64,000 nt of DNA, from the NCBI RefSeq assembly GCF_900110835.1, contig NZ_FOJG01000001.1, forward strand, positions 2,387,499 to 2,451,498. Direction: 5' to 3'. The notes beneath the pieces were generated by a model, which was given only the letters and a program-made list of their open reading frames with translations, was not told the origin of the DNA and ran no database searches. Both the position numbers and the translations under genes were made by a program. Positions 36,670-44,361 of the stretch are shown one piece after another. The DNA is from Chitinophaga arvensicola. Its GTDB lineage: Bacteria > Bacteroidota > Bacteroidia > Chitinophagales > Chitinophagaceae. Each line of letters opens with the position of its first letter. The stretch's first letter is position 1.

Positions 36670-37719
36670 ATGAAACATAAAGCCGCCTATATCATCGGGG
36701 CATTTTGCCTGTTGTTGCTGCTGGTACATGCCGGTACGAAAAAGCATGTCCCAAAAGGGCCGGAGCCGTTTTTCCTGCAGTTGCCCGCGCATTTTCCACG
36801 GCCGGTATATGATTTTACGCGTAATCCACTTACCAAACCAGGTGTAGCATTGGGGCGTTTTATGTTTTATGATTTCCGTCTCTCGCAGGACAGCACGGTT
36901 TCCTGTGGCTTCTGTCATCAGCAGTTCGCGGCCTTCGGGCATTTTGATCATGCGTTGGCACATGGTGTAGCCGGACAGCAGGGAACGCGCTCTGTGCCGG
37001 TACTCTTCAATATGATCTGGCAAAAAGCGTTCATGTGGGACGGGGGCGTAAACCACCTGGAATTGCAACCGCTCACCCCGTTAACAGACCACAACGAAAT
37101 GGCGGTAGATCTGAAAGAACTGCTGCAGAAAATGCAGGCAGATCCTAAATATCGCGCAATGTACAAAGCCGCTTTTGGTTCCACCGAAATTACCAGTGAG
37201 CGGATGTTCAAAGCCTTTACACAGTTTATTGCTACCATGGTATCTGCCGGTTCCAAATATGACAGCGTGATGCAGAAAGTGCCGGGAGTAGTCTTTACCG
37301 CAGAGGAAAGTGCAGGGTACCAGGTTTTCCAGGAAAAATGTGCTGCCTGTCATAAGGAGCCGCTGTTTACAGATCTTACCTATCGCAGCAACGGGTTACC
37401 TTACCTGCCGGCGCTGAATGATGTGGGAAGAATGAAGATCACAGGAAGCACCGACGATAATCTGCGTTTTAAGGTGCCTTCCCTGCGCAATATCTTAAAA
37501 AGCTCCCCTTATATGCACGATGGCCGTTTCTTCGATATTTACCAGGTGTTTGACTTCTACGACCATGGTGTACAGGTAACTCCTACCACCGATCCGCTGG
37601 TGAAGTCGGGGATTAAATTATCAGCACAGGAAAAAAGGCAGTTGTATTTCTTTTTGAATACGCTGACAGATTATTCGTTTCTTAACAATGCGGGGTTGAG
37701 TGAGGTGAGGATAGAGTAA
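36670..37719 (+). CDS. Diheme cytochrome c peroxidase family protein, MbnH-like
   Basis: A 349-residue periplasmic or membrane-anchored diheme protein. Two c-type heme sites are visible, CGFCH (residue about 80) and CAACH (about 235), each CxxCH. RSVPVLFNMIWQKAFMWDGG, ALNDVGRMKITG and YMHDGRFFDIYQVFDFYDHG match the bacterial cytochrome c peroxidase/MauG fold. The N-terminus has one hydrophobic anchor (AAYIIGAFCLLLLLVHAG). It is paired with the upstream MbnP-like gene, as MbnH is with MbnP, so the expected job is oxidising that partner. A simple peroxidase role is the alternative. Confidence 0.88.
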   Translation: MKHKAAYIIGAFCLLLLLVHAGTKKHVPKGPEPFFLQLPAHFPRPVYDFTRNPLTKPGVALGRFMFYDFRLSQDSTVSCGFCHQQFAAFGHFDHALAHGVAGQQGTRSVPVLFNMIWQKAFMWDGGVNHLELQPLTPLTDHNEMAVDLKELLQKMQADPKYRAMYKAAFGSTEITSERMFKAFTQFIATMVSAGSKYDSVMQKVPGVVFTAEESAGYQVFQEKCAACHKEPLFTDLTYRSNGLPYLPALNDVGRMKITGSTDDNLRFKVPSLRNILKSSPYMHDGRFFDIYQVFDFYDHGVQVTPTTDPLVKSGIKLSAQEKRQLYFFLNTLTDYSFLNNAGLSEVRIE

Positions 37720-37751
37720 AAAGGCCTCGGGAATAATCGGTGGACCTGAGT

Positions 37752-38207
37752 TTATTTATTCGCATTTTTATCTGCTTTGTCCGCTCTGGTAATATCTGCA
37801 GGATTGACGAGTGGCAGAAGAACCTTTTCTAAAAAGCTGTTTTTACTTTTTTCCCGCATAAGACCTCTTAGGGAATCATATGAAATGCCGATCAAATAGG
37901 TTTCCAGAGCAGCATTTATTATGAAATTGCCGTTCTCTTTTTTTACACGGGCATCCCAAACTGGTCCGGACAAACTAAAGATCGTTTCACTGGTGATCTG
38001 TCCAATATTAATCAGATTCTTTACATTGTTCTCCAAAAAAATTGTTGCATCTACTCTTACTGTTATTCTTTTTAGCTCATCGTTTGCGCCTATATCAGCA
38101 ATTAGTGAAATTTTTCCATTGTAGTTGATCCCTTGAGTGATGCTTTCAGGTTTGTTAGCCTGATAATCTGTAATTTTTAAATCCAGTATTGTTACGCCTG
38201 ATTCCAT
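37752..38207 (-). CDS. SecB-like chaperone of a toxin-antitoxin module (putative)
   Basis: A 151-residue protein, third and last gene of an AT-rich three-gene unit, starting 6 bases after the antitoxin stop. The pattern resembles SecB-like proteins: alternating beta-strands (KRITVRVDATIFLENN), an F-rich strand after a short helix (ITSETIFSLSGP), then ISYDSLRGLMREKS and VLLPLVNPADI, recalling the C-terminal 'RG/RA...LP-v-NP' end of SecB-type chaperones in Bacteroidota. In known toxin-antitoxin-chaperone systems a SecB paralogue guards the antitoxin. Resemblance by eye only; it could be another small beta-rich protein. Confidence 0.55.
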   Translation of the reverse strand: MESGVTILDLKITDYQANKPESITQGINYNGKISLIADIGANDELKRITVRVDATIFLENNVKNLINIGQITSETIFSLSGPVWDARVKKENGNFIINAALETYLIGISYDSLRGLMREKSKNSFLEKVLLPLVNPADITRADKADKNANK

Positions 38208-38213
38208 AGCAGT

Positions 38214-38636
38214 TTAGCGAATTTCTAATGATACATTTAGCTCTTTACTATATTTCTTACTGTAAACTACTGTGTAGTTTTGTAAGGTTTCTTCTTTGGC
38301 AGAACTTCCTCCTTTTCCGAGCACGAGGTTAAAATACATTTGATGAGTGGTGTCGGCAAAAATAGACTGAGGGGTAGCTTTGGCAACCTGTAAGATTGTT
38401 TGGCCCAATACAATTTCAATCTTGGCAATTGTTTCCAAAGTGAAATTATGCGTCCCTTTCATCCATTTACAAATTTCAGATTCTCTTTTGCCCAATAGTT
38501 GGGCAAAGTCCTTTTGTGTCATTCCGCGTTCATCCAGAATATCTAAAATCCTTTCGCTTATATCAAAAGATTTTGACACCATTAAACTGGTTTCTGGTGG
38601 TATTTCTTTGGATATTTTATCAAATTTTGTAGACAT
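38214..38636 (-). CDS. XRE-family antitoxin/regulator (HigA-like)
   Basis: A 140-residue protein with a central Xre-type helix-turn-helix: RILDILDERGMTQKDFAQLL, GKRESEICKWMKGTHNFTLE, TIAKIEIVLGQTIL (residues about 30-85). Beyond the HTH there is a 55-residue tail containing MYFNLVLGKGG and YTVVYSKKYSKELNVSLEIR. In chaperone-dependent HigA antitoxins such a C-terminal extension (chaperone addiction region) makes the antitoxin unstable without the SecB-like partner. It lies 12 bases after the putative toxin and would repress the module and neutralise the toxin. Confidence 0.75.
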   Translation of the reverse strand: MSTKFDKISKEIPPETSLMVSKSFDISERILDILDERGMTQKDFAQLLGKRESEICKWMKGTHNFTLETIAKIEIVLGQTILQVAKATPQSIFADTTHQMYFNLVLGKGGSSAKEETLQNYTVVYSKKYSKELNVSLEIR

Positions 38637-38648
38637 AACTATTATAAA

Positions 38649-39140
38649 TTATTCGCAATCTCCGATTTCAAAACTTAAGTTTCCATTGAGTTTATCCTGT
38701 CCTTTAGTCTTCTGCCAGGTAATTTCTTTACTCAACAAACGTTCCTGGATTTCCTTGTCAAGTAAAGTCAAAAATTTCCAATGTGGTCCACAATTAGGGC
38801 AGTCTTGTACTCTCAAAGTACTTTTAACATCTCCATTTCCAATTAAAATTGCATGTTGCCCATATGGAACACAGTATAATCTGAGTTTACTGATTCCAGA
38901 AGGCAATGCTTCAATTGCTCGCTCTACTTTTGGCCTGAATCTCCTTGGGTCAATACCACGTTTCACAAATTCACTGACTGCCGCAAGAATTTTATCAAGA
39001 CAGGGCCGGTAAGCTTTATTGTTTTCAAACTTGCCGATAAATTGATCGAATAGACATTCCTCACCATCAGGTTTGAAAGTATATATCGTTAATTTAGAAT
39101 ATGTCTTGTACGTAACCAGCTTTCCTTTTTGACAATTCAC
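38649..39140 (-). CDS. Putative RelE/HigB-like toxin
   Basis: A 163-residue protein read from a GTG at 39140. The layout fits a RelE/HigB-fold mRNA interferase: an early strand (SKLTIYTF), two helices with basic residues (YRPCLDKILAAVSEFVKRGI, RRFRPKVERAIEALP), then strands KLRLYCVPYGQHAILIGN, GDVKST and a C-terminal helix LLDKEIQERLLSKEI. A basic patch (DPRRFRPKVER) would suit RNA binding. The toxin-first order with an Xre partner is that of higBA. No exact family could be named; a phage-type protein of another role is possible. It also has an unusual CPNC pair near residue 120. Confidence 0.55.
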   Translation of the reverse strand: MNCQKGKLVTYKTYSKLTIYTFKPDGEECLFDQFIGKFENNKAYRPCLDKILAAVSEFVKRGIDPRRFRPKVERAIEALPSGISKLRLYCVPYGQHAILIGNGDVKSTLRVQDCPNCGPHWKFLTLLDKEIQERLLSKEITWQKTKGQDKLNGNLSFEIGDCE

Positions 39141-39153
39141 TTATAAGTTAATT

Positions 39154-39161
39154 CAAAGTTA
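39154..39161 (-). promoter_or_regulatory. -7 box of the toxin-antitoxin-chaperone module
   Basis: The minus strand reads TAACTTTG, an exact TAnnTTTG. No TTTG is seen at -33. The predicted transcription start is only about seven bases before the GTG, so either the message is nearly leaderless or the true start codon is further in. The 267-base gap upstream (39141-39407) holds no credible gene. Confidence 0.5.
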
Positions 39162-39376
39162 TGGTAATTCTATGTTATTTCACTTCAGCAGATGAAATAA
39201 GTTGTACTAAAAGCTGCTATACACGAGTTTGAGGATTGATAGTTATTGACATGTATAACTATATACTAACAGAACTCCCCGCAAAGGATGTAGTGTTTTT
39301 TATTCTCGCCAGAAAAAAATGGTTAAGGGTAACAACTTTTAGTAACAAGGTAGGAAAGCCAGATTTTATTCTGGAA

Positions 39377-39403
39377 AGGACAAGCGCCGAAGGCGCTTGT
39401 CCT
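39377..39403 (-). terminator. Hairpin after the tag gene, probable terminator
   Basis: AGGACAAGCGCC and GGCGCTTGTCCT form a perfect 12-bp stem with a three-base loop, four bases beyond the tag stop. The U tract is weak on both strands (TTTCCAG on the minus strand), so strength is uncertain. Confidence 0.6.
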
Positions 39404-39407
39404 GATA

Positions 39408-39983
39408 TTATTTACGCTTCTTCTTAAAGCAATCTTCCATATGATCATCCACCATGCCGGTAGCCTGCATGTAAGCATAACAAATTGTTGAGCCTACAAA
39501 CTTAAACCCCCGTTTCAGCAGATCCTTACTCATGGCATCGGAAATAGCTGTTTTGGCAGGAACGCCGGCCATACCATTCCGGTAATGATTCACGATGGGT
39601 TTGTGATTCACAAAAGACCAGATATATTTATCAAAACTACCGAACTCTTTCTGGACGGCGAGATAAGCTTTGGCATTCCCGATCACTGATTTTATTTTGA
39701 GGCGGTTACGGATAATGCCTTCATTCTGCATCAGTTCCTCCACCTTTTCCTCGTTGTATTTCACTATTTTTTTAACGTCCCAGTTATCAAAGGCTTTGCG
39801 GTAGTTCTCTCTTTTGGTGAGTACGGTATACCAGCTGAGGCCCGCCTGTGCACCTTCGAGGCACAGCATTTCAAAGAGGTGTTTGTCCTCATGATTGGGC
39901 GTGCCCCATTCCTGATCGTGGTAATCCTGGTAAAGCTTGTCTTTGTTGGACCAGCTGCACCTTACCTTTTCTATAGTTCCCAT
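39408..39983 (-). CDS. tag: DNA-3-methyladenine glycosylase I
   Basis: Tag removes 3-methyladenine from alkylated DNA. The 191-residue protein has the family's zinc ligands: Cys in RCSWSNKD, His in YHDQEWG, and His and Cys in DDHMEDCF with the expected four-residue spacing. The catalytic Glu lies in CLEGAQAGLSWYTVL, with FKFVGSTICYAYMQATG near the end. Its start overlaps the last 13 bases of the DUF4954 gene, so the two are translationally coupled. No other alkylation repair genes are adjacent. Confidence 0.95.
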   Translation of the reverse strand: MGTIEKVRCSWSNKDKLYQDYHDQEWGTPNHEDKHLFEMLCLEGAQAGLSWYTVLTKRENYRKAFDNWDVKKIVKYNEEKVEELMQNEGIIRNRLKIKSVIGNAKAYLAVQKEFGSFDKYIWSFVNHKPIVNHYRNGMAGVPAKTAISDAMSKDLLKRGFKFVGSTICYAYMQATGMVDDHMEDCFKKKRK

Positions 39984-42172
39984 TCGCCGATAGTTTGTTG
40001 TACCTGCAATTTATACATTTCCAGGTCTTCTGCGGTTTGTTTGATGAAACTATTATCTTCCAGGCTGCCCACTACGGCATTCATTTCTTTTTCGCTTTCA
40101 TATGCCAGCTGGCGGAATGGATTTTTGTAGTCCTTTTCGCGGGAGCGTTTGATCTGGGCGGTGATCCATTCCATGGTGGATACGGAATCGTTCATCCATT
40201 GTGCCAGGTCTGTTGTGGTCATATTTTTCAGTGAGGAATCCTTTATTTCCAGCAGGCAGGCAACGGCGTGCTGGAGTTTATCTGCGGCGTATTCGCTGCC
40301 TATTTCTTCGTAGGCGCTGTGTACCTGTGTCCAGCTGCTGATTTTGTTTTTCTTAATCTTAGTTTTGAGTGTGGCTACGGTATCGGCTTTCATTAACTGT
40401 CCGCCTATATTGAGCCAGTCACCGCGTTTGGCGGTCTTTACTGCTGCCTGCAGCGCCAGGAAAGAGGGCTTTCCGGCGGCCAGGATATTTTTTACAGCGT
40501 AGAGCACAATCATTTCCAGGAAGAGGGGATAGGCCCTGTGTACTTTCAGGAGTTCTACTTCGCGGGAACTATTTTCAAATCCTTTGGAGAGAATAGTGAG
40601 TTTAGCTACTTCATCCAGGTTGTTTTTCAACAGGTCTTTTCCTTTTTTGCGTATATCCTTTTCCGTGAGTTCCTTTTTCGGTGCATTTTCCGGTAATGCG
40701 TACCATGCCTTTCCGGTAGCGGTTTCCATGATGGCGAGTGCCTGGAATATTTCTTCTACAGAATCGGGTGCGAGGTAATCGTATTCGATGAGTTGAAGTT
40801 TATCGGTACGTTTATCGCGGTCTACATATTTCCAGGAGTTTCTGGCAATGGCATACATGTTATAGAGGAACCAGTAGCCCGGCATTATTTTCAGGCGGTT
40901 TTCATGTTCATCATTTACCACGAGGCTGAATGGGATGGAGATATTCAGCTCCGACATATAGTTGCCTTTGGAGATGAGGGTAAAGCTGGCGAAGCGGGAG
41001 TTATGTTTCAGACTCACACAGAGACCAGGCCAGAACCCTCTGCCTGCAATGATTTCACCGTCGGCGCCCCGGGAGTTGTGATTGGAACCGATGGTGGCGC
41101 CTGCCGCCATATTGCTTTGTCCCATAATGAGGGCGGCACAGAGGAAAGAGTTATTGTGGTGCTGCTCGTGTGCCGGGAAGATCAGTGAATTCAATACTTC
41201 GCAACAGGAAATAGTGGCATTGTTACCGAGGTAGGAGTTGATGAGTCGTGCGCCATATTTCAGCTGTGAATGTGAGGCCATCACGAAACGTACTGCCTTT
41301 ACACCATAGAAAACACGACAGCCGAAGCCTACTACACCATTCACCATTTCGCAGCCTTCTCCAATCTGGGAAGAAGCTTCGCTGTTACTGTTGATAGTGA
41401 GATTTTTCAGCTTGTTGGCGCCTTTCAGATAGGCATCGGTACCGATGGTCACGTCTTTGATCATCTTACAGTTTTTGATAACGGTACGGTCGCCTACCAT
41501 GCCGTAGTAACCGCGTCTTTTATCAAATTGTTTTTCTGTAAATGATTTGAATTGTTGCTGCAGTTGTTCATCGTCGCGGTAGCGGGTCCACAGGTAAGCA
41601 TCTCCGGGGAGCATGCCATCAAACGGCATGACGCTTCTGCCTCCGTTTTCATTGCAGAGTTCCATCCAGATACGGCCGCTTTCATTTTCACCTTCCTTCA
41701 GGATACCGTTACCAAATTTGGCGTAGTCGGTGGTGGCCATTTCGTTTACGTTGGCTACAATCACCTCGTTGCCGAGTATATAATGCGATAAATAATTCAC
41801 GTTGTGTACTACCACGTTGTCTCCGAAATCGCAGGCGCAGATGGTGCTGTTGTACAGTCCTACCGGCATGCGCAGGTTATGGAATTCGAGGTAGTAAGGT
41901 TCCAGTTTGCCGATGCGCACCATTCCGAAAAAATGGCAGTGCTGCACCAGTTGCGGATCAAATTCGTTGGATACAAAAATAATATTCCAGTCATCGGAGG
42001 TATTGTCATTGCGTACCAGCGCTTCAATTTCGTATGCGGTTAATTTTCTGTACTGATCCTGTCTGCTCCATTGTTCATTACGGAGATAATATTCGTCTTT
42101 GCCTTTCGGTAACGTGGTTTCAATGAAATTATACCCCAGATCAGAGAGGGGTCTTTTTTGGATATTATTCAT
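39971..42172 (-). CDS. DUF4954 family protein (left-handed beta-helix-like)
   Basis: A 733-residue protein of the Bacteroidota family DUF4954. The middle third has repeating hexapeptide-like turns with I/V at regular intervals (NNATISCCEVLNSLIF, GQSNMAAGATIGSNHNSRGA, CSVLKH-type turns), suggesting a left-handed beta-helix as in GlmU acyltransferase domains. The N-terminal part has LYNSTICACDFGDN, also hexapeptide-like, and the last 250 residues are helical. No catalytic function is known. It lies between glmS and tag on the same strand and overlaps tag. A link to hexosamine or UDP-sugar metabolism is conceivable from glmS adjacency. Confidence 0.82.
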   Translation of the reverse strand: MNNIQKRPLSDLGYNFIETTLPKGKDEYYLRNEQWSRQDQYRKLTAYEIEALVRNDNTSDDWNIIFVSNEFDPQLVQHCHFFGMVRIGKLEPYYLEFHNLRMPVGLYNSTICACDFGDNVVVHNVNYLSHYILGNEVIVANVNEMATTDYAKFGNGILKEGENESGRIWMELCNENGGRSVMPFDGMLPGDAYLWTRYRDDEQLQQQFKSFTEKQFDKRRGYYGMVGDRTVIKNCKMIKDVTIGTDAYLKGANKLKNLTINSNSEASSQIGEGCEMVNGVVGFGCRVFYGVKAVRFVMASHSQLKYGARLINSYLGNNATISCCEVLNSLIFPAHEQHHNNSFLCAALIMGQSNMAAGATIGSNHNSRGADGEIIAGRGFWPGLCVSLKHNSRFASFTLISKGNYMSELNISIPFSLVVNDEHENRLKIMPGYWFLYNMYAIARNSWKYVDRDKRTDKLQLIEYDYLAPDSVEEIFQALAIMETATGKAWYALPENAPKKELTEKDIRKKGKDLLKNNLDEVAKLTILSKGFENSSREVELLKVHRAYPLFLEMIVLYAVKNILAAGKPSFLALQAAVKTAKRGDWLNIGGQLMKADTVATLKTKIKKNKISSWTQVHSAYEEIGSEYAADKLQHAVACLLEIKDSSLKNMTTTDLAQWMNDSVSTMEWITAQIKRSREKDYKNPFRQLAYESEKEMNAVVGSLEDNSFIKQTAEDLEMYKLQVQQTIGEWEL

Positions 42173-42194
42173 GAGGATACATCATTTAGGGAGA

Positions 42195-42254
42195 AATAAC
42201 CAGCTGGTTATTCTATTATAGCGTGCGTATAATAAAATAACCAGCGCGGGTATT
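42195..42254. repeat. Two related palindromes between glmS and the DUF4954 gene
   Basis: AATAACCAGCTGGTTATT (42195-42212) is a perfect 18-bp palindrome. AATAACCAGCGCGGGTATT (42236-42254) repeats its left half exactly and keeps an imperfect right arm. The second, read on the minus strand, is followed by TTATTATA and may act as the glmS terminator. The pair could equally be an operator for the DUF4954-tag transcript. Confidence 0.5.
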
Positions 42255-42264
42255 TTCCAGTTCG

Positions 42265-44100
42265 TTATTCTACTGTAACTGATTTCGCCAGGTTCCTGGG
42301 TTTATCAACATCCAGGCCTTTTAATACACCAATATGATAAGCGAGTAGCTGTAATGGTATGACAGAAATGATAGGTGCTACCATTTCATCTGCCGCAGGC
42401 ACAAAAATAACATCATCCGCCATTGGAGGGATGGTGTTGTCGCCTTCTGTTACAACGGCAATCACTTTACCTTTACGGGCTTTGATTTCCTGGATATTGG
42501 ACACTACCTTTTCGTAGTAGCTGTCTTTTGTAGCTACGATCACTACCGGCAGCTGGTCGTCTACCAGTGCAATAGGACCGTGTTTCATTTCCGCAGCGGG
42601 GTATCCTTCTGCGTGGATGTAGGAAATCTCTTTCAGTTTCAGTGCTCCTTCGAGGGCCACCGGGAAATTGTATCCACGGCCGAGGTAGAGGAAGTCACGT
42701 GCATCTTTATATTTAGCAGCTATCTGTTTCAGCTGATCGTCCAGTTTAAGGGCAGTGGCTACTTTTTCAGGTACCTGTTCCAGCTCATCGAGCAGGTGCT
42801 GGAATCTTTGCGGTGTAATGGTGCCTTTGTCGGCCGCCAGCTTCAGACCTACCAGGCAAAGCACGGCCAATTGTGCCGTAAAGGCTTTGGTACTGGCTAC
42901 GCCGATTTCAGGACCGGCATGCGTATAGGCGCCGGCGTGTGACAGGCGTGCAATAGACGATCCCACCACGTTACAAACGCCAAGAATGATTGCTCCTTTT
43001 TCTTTGGCGCTTTCAATAGCCACGAGGGTATCGGCGGTTTCACCGGATTGGGAAACGGCAATGATTACATCACCTTCTCCTACCACCGGGTTGCGGTAGC
43101 GGAACTCGGAAGCGTATTCTACTTCCACGGGAATGCGGCATAATTCCTCGATCATGTATTCTGCTACCAGACCGGCATGCCAGGAGGTACCACAGGCTAC
43201 AATGATGATACGTTTGGCATTGCTGAGTACATCTGCATACTCGCGCATACCACCCATTGTAAGCGTACCTTTTTTAGCATCCAGGCGGCCGCGTAAGCTG
43301 TCGAAGATAGTTTGCGGCTGCTCAAATATTTCCTTCAGCATGAAGTGATCATAGCCTCCTTTTTCGATGGCGGCCAGTTCTATGTCGAGCTTCTGGATGT
43401 AGGGTGTTTGCCTTTCGTTCGAAATATTTTTCAGGATCAGTTCATCCGCTTTGATGATCGCTATTTCGTAATCATTCACGTACACTACTTCTTTCGTGTA
43501 TTCAATGATGGGAGATGCATCGGAGGCCAGGAAATGTTCGCCTTTGCCTACACCGATTACCAGCGGACTTCCTTTGCGGGCAGCAATCAGTGTATCAGGA
43601 TTTTCTTCATCGATGAGTACAATCACATAAGCGCCTACCACTCTTTTCAGCGCAATACGCAGGGCTTCTTCCAGTGAACACTGGTTTTGTTTTTTGATTT
43701 CTTCGATGAAGTGAAGTAATACTTCTGTATCCGTGTCGCTGTGAAAAACGTGTCCCTGGTTAACAAGTTCCTGTTTCAGTTGAACATAGTTTTCAATGAT
43801 GCCATTGTGGATCATGGCCAGTTTACCATCGCCGGATAAGTGGGGGTGCGCGTTGCGGTCGCAGGGTTCTCCATGTGTGGCCCAGCGGGTATGCCCGATG
43901 GCGATATGACTCCGCAGATCCTTGCCTTCAACGAATGCTTCGAGGGCGGCTACTTTGTCTTTTTTCTTGTATACCTGCAGCCCGTTGTTGATCAGGGCTA
44001 CTCCCGCGCTGTCGTATCCGCGGTATTCCAGTCTTTTGAGGCCTTTTAATACTACCGGGTAGGCTTCTCTCTGCCCGATATAAGCTACTATTCCACACAT
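42265..44100 (-). CDS. glmS: Glutamine--fructose-6-phosphate aminotransferase (isomerizing)
   Basis: GlmS makes glucosamine-6-phosphate, the entry to peptidoglycan and LPS amino sugars. The 611-residue protein begins with the nucleophile Cys directly after Met (MCGIVAYIGQ). The glutaminase domain has RWATHGEP and NGIIENY, followed by two SIS domains (IIIVACGTSWHAGLVAEYM, YLGRGYNFPVALEGALKLKE) and the C-terminal tail DKPRNLAKSVTVE that gates ammonia. Length is standard. No glmS ribozyme-like leader is visible. Confidence 0.98.
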   Translation of the reverse strand: MCGIVAYIGQREAYPVVLKGLKRLEYRGYDSAGVALINNGLQVYKKKDKVAALEAFVEGKDLRSHIAIGHTRWATHGEPCDRNAHPHLSGDGKLAMIHNGIIENYVQLKQELVNQGHVFHSDTDTEVLLHFIEEIKKQNQCSLEEALRIALKRVVGAYVIVLIDEENPDTLIAARKGSPLVIGVGKGEHFLASDASPIIEYTKEVVYVNDYEIAIIKADELILKNISNERQTPYIQKLDIELAAIEKGGYDHFMLKEIFEQPQTIFDSLRGRLDAKKGTLTMGGMREYADVLSNAKRIIIVACGTSWHAGLVAEYMIEELCRIPVEVEYASEFRYRNPVVGEGDVIIAVSQSGETADTLVAIESAKEKGAIILGVCNVVGSSIARLSHAGAYTHAGPEIGVASTKAFTAQLAVLCLVGLKLAADKGTITPQRFQHLLDELEQVPEKVATALKLDDQLKQIAAKYKDARDFLYLGRGYNFPVALEGALKLKEISYIHAEGYPAAEMKHGPIALVDDQLPVVIVATKDSYYEKVVSNIQEIKARKGKVIAVVTEGDNTIPPMADDVIFVPAADEMVAPIISVIPLQLLAYHIGVLKGLDVDKPRNLAKSVTVE

Positions 44101-44233
44101 AAGGTTTTTGGATTTGTGCTAAGGTTTATCATTGCAATATCGCATTAAATGTTAAAATCACATCAGTAAATGTGAATATTGATTAAGTAAAGATATGGTC
44201 AGCATAGCATTCTACAGGTCTCAATGTAAAATG

Positions 44234-44316
44234 AAAAAGGGAATACGGGAAACGATCCGGATGAAAATTAAGATTCCTTAACATTCACCTGCATCATTCA
44301 CCGTATCCCCTTTTTT
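44234..44316 (-). terminator. Possible terminator after the S9 peptidase gene
   Basis: AAAAAGGGAATACGG near 44234-44248 is complementary (one mismatch) to CCGTATCCCCTTTTT near 44301-44315, enclosing a loop of about 50 bases. Both ends carry A/T runs, so the structure can terminate in either direction. The long loop lowers confidence. The rest of the 44101-44361 gap must also carry the glmS promoter, which I could not place. Confidence 0.4.
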
Positions 44317-44361
44317 AGTTTTTTTATTAAGCCGTAACTAAATAAAAAAAATTAAAATGAC

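Noticed and set aside
39236..39427. 63-residue frame between tag and the toxin gene
   Set aside because: It runs through the tag terminator hairpin and into the end of tag, and has no recognisable features.
42173..44361. glmS ribozyme near glmS
   Set aside because: No recognisable ribozyme core upstream of glmS; the ribozyme is known from Firmicutes-type bacteria.
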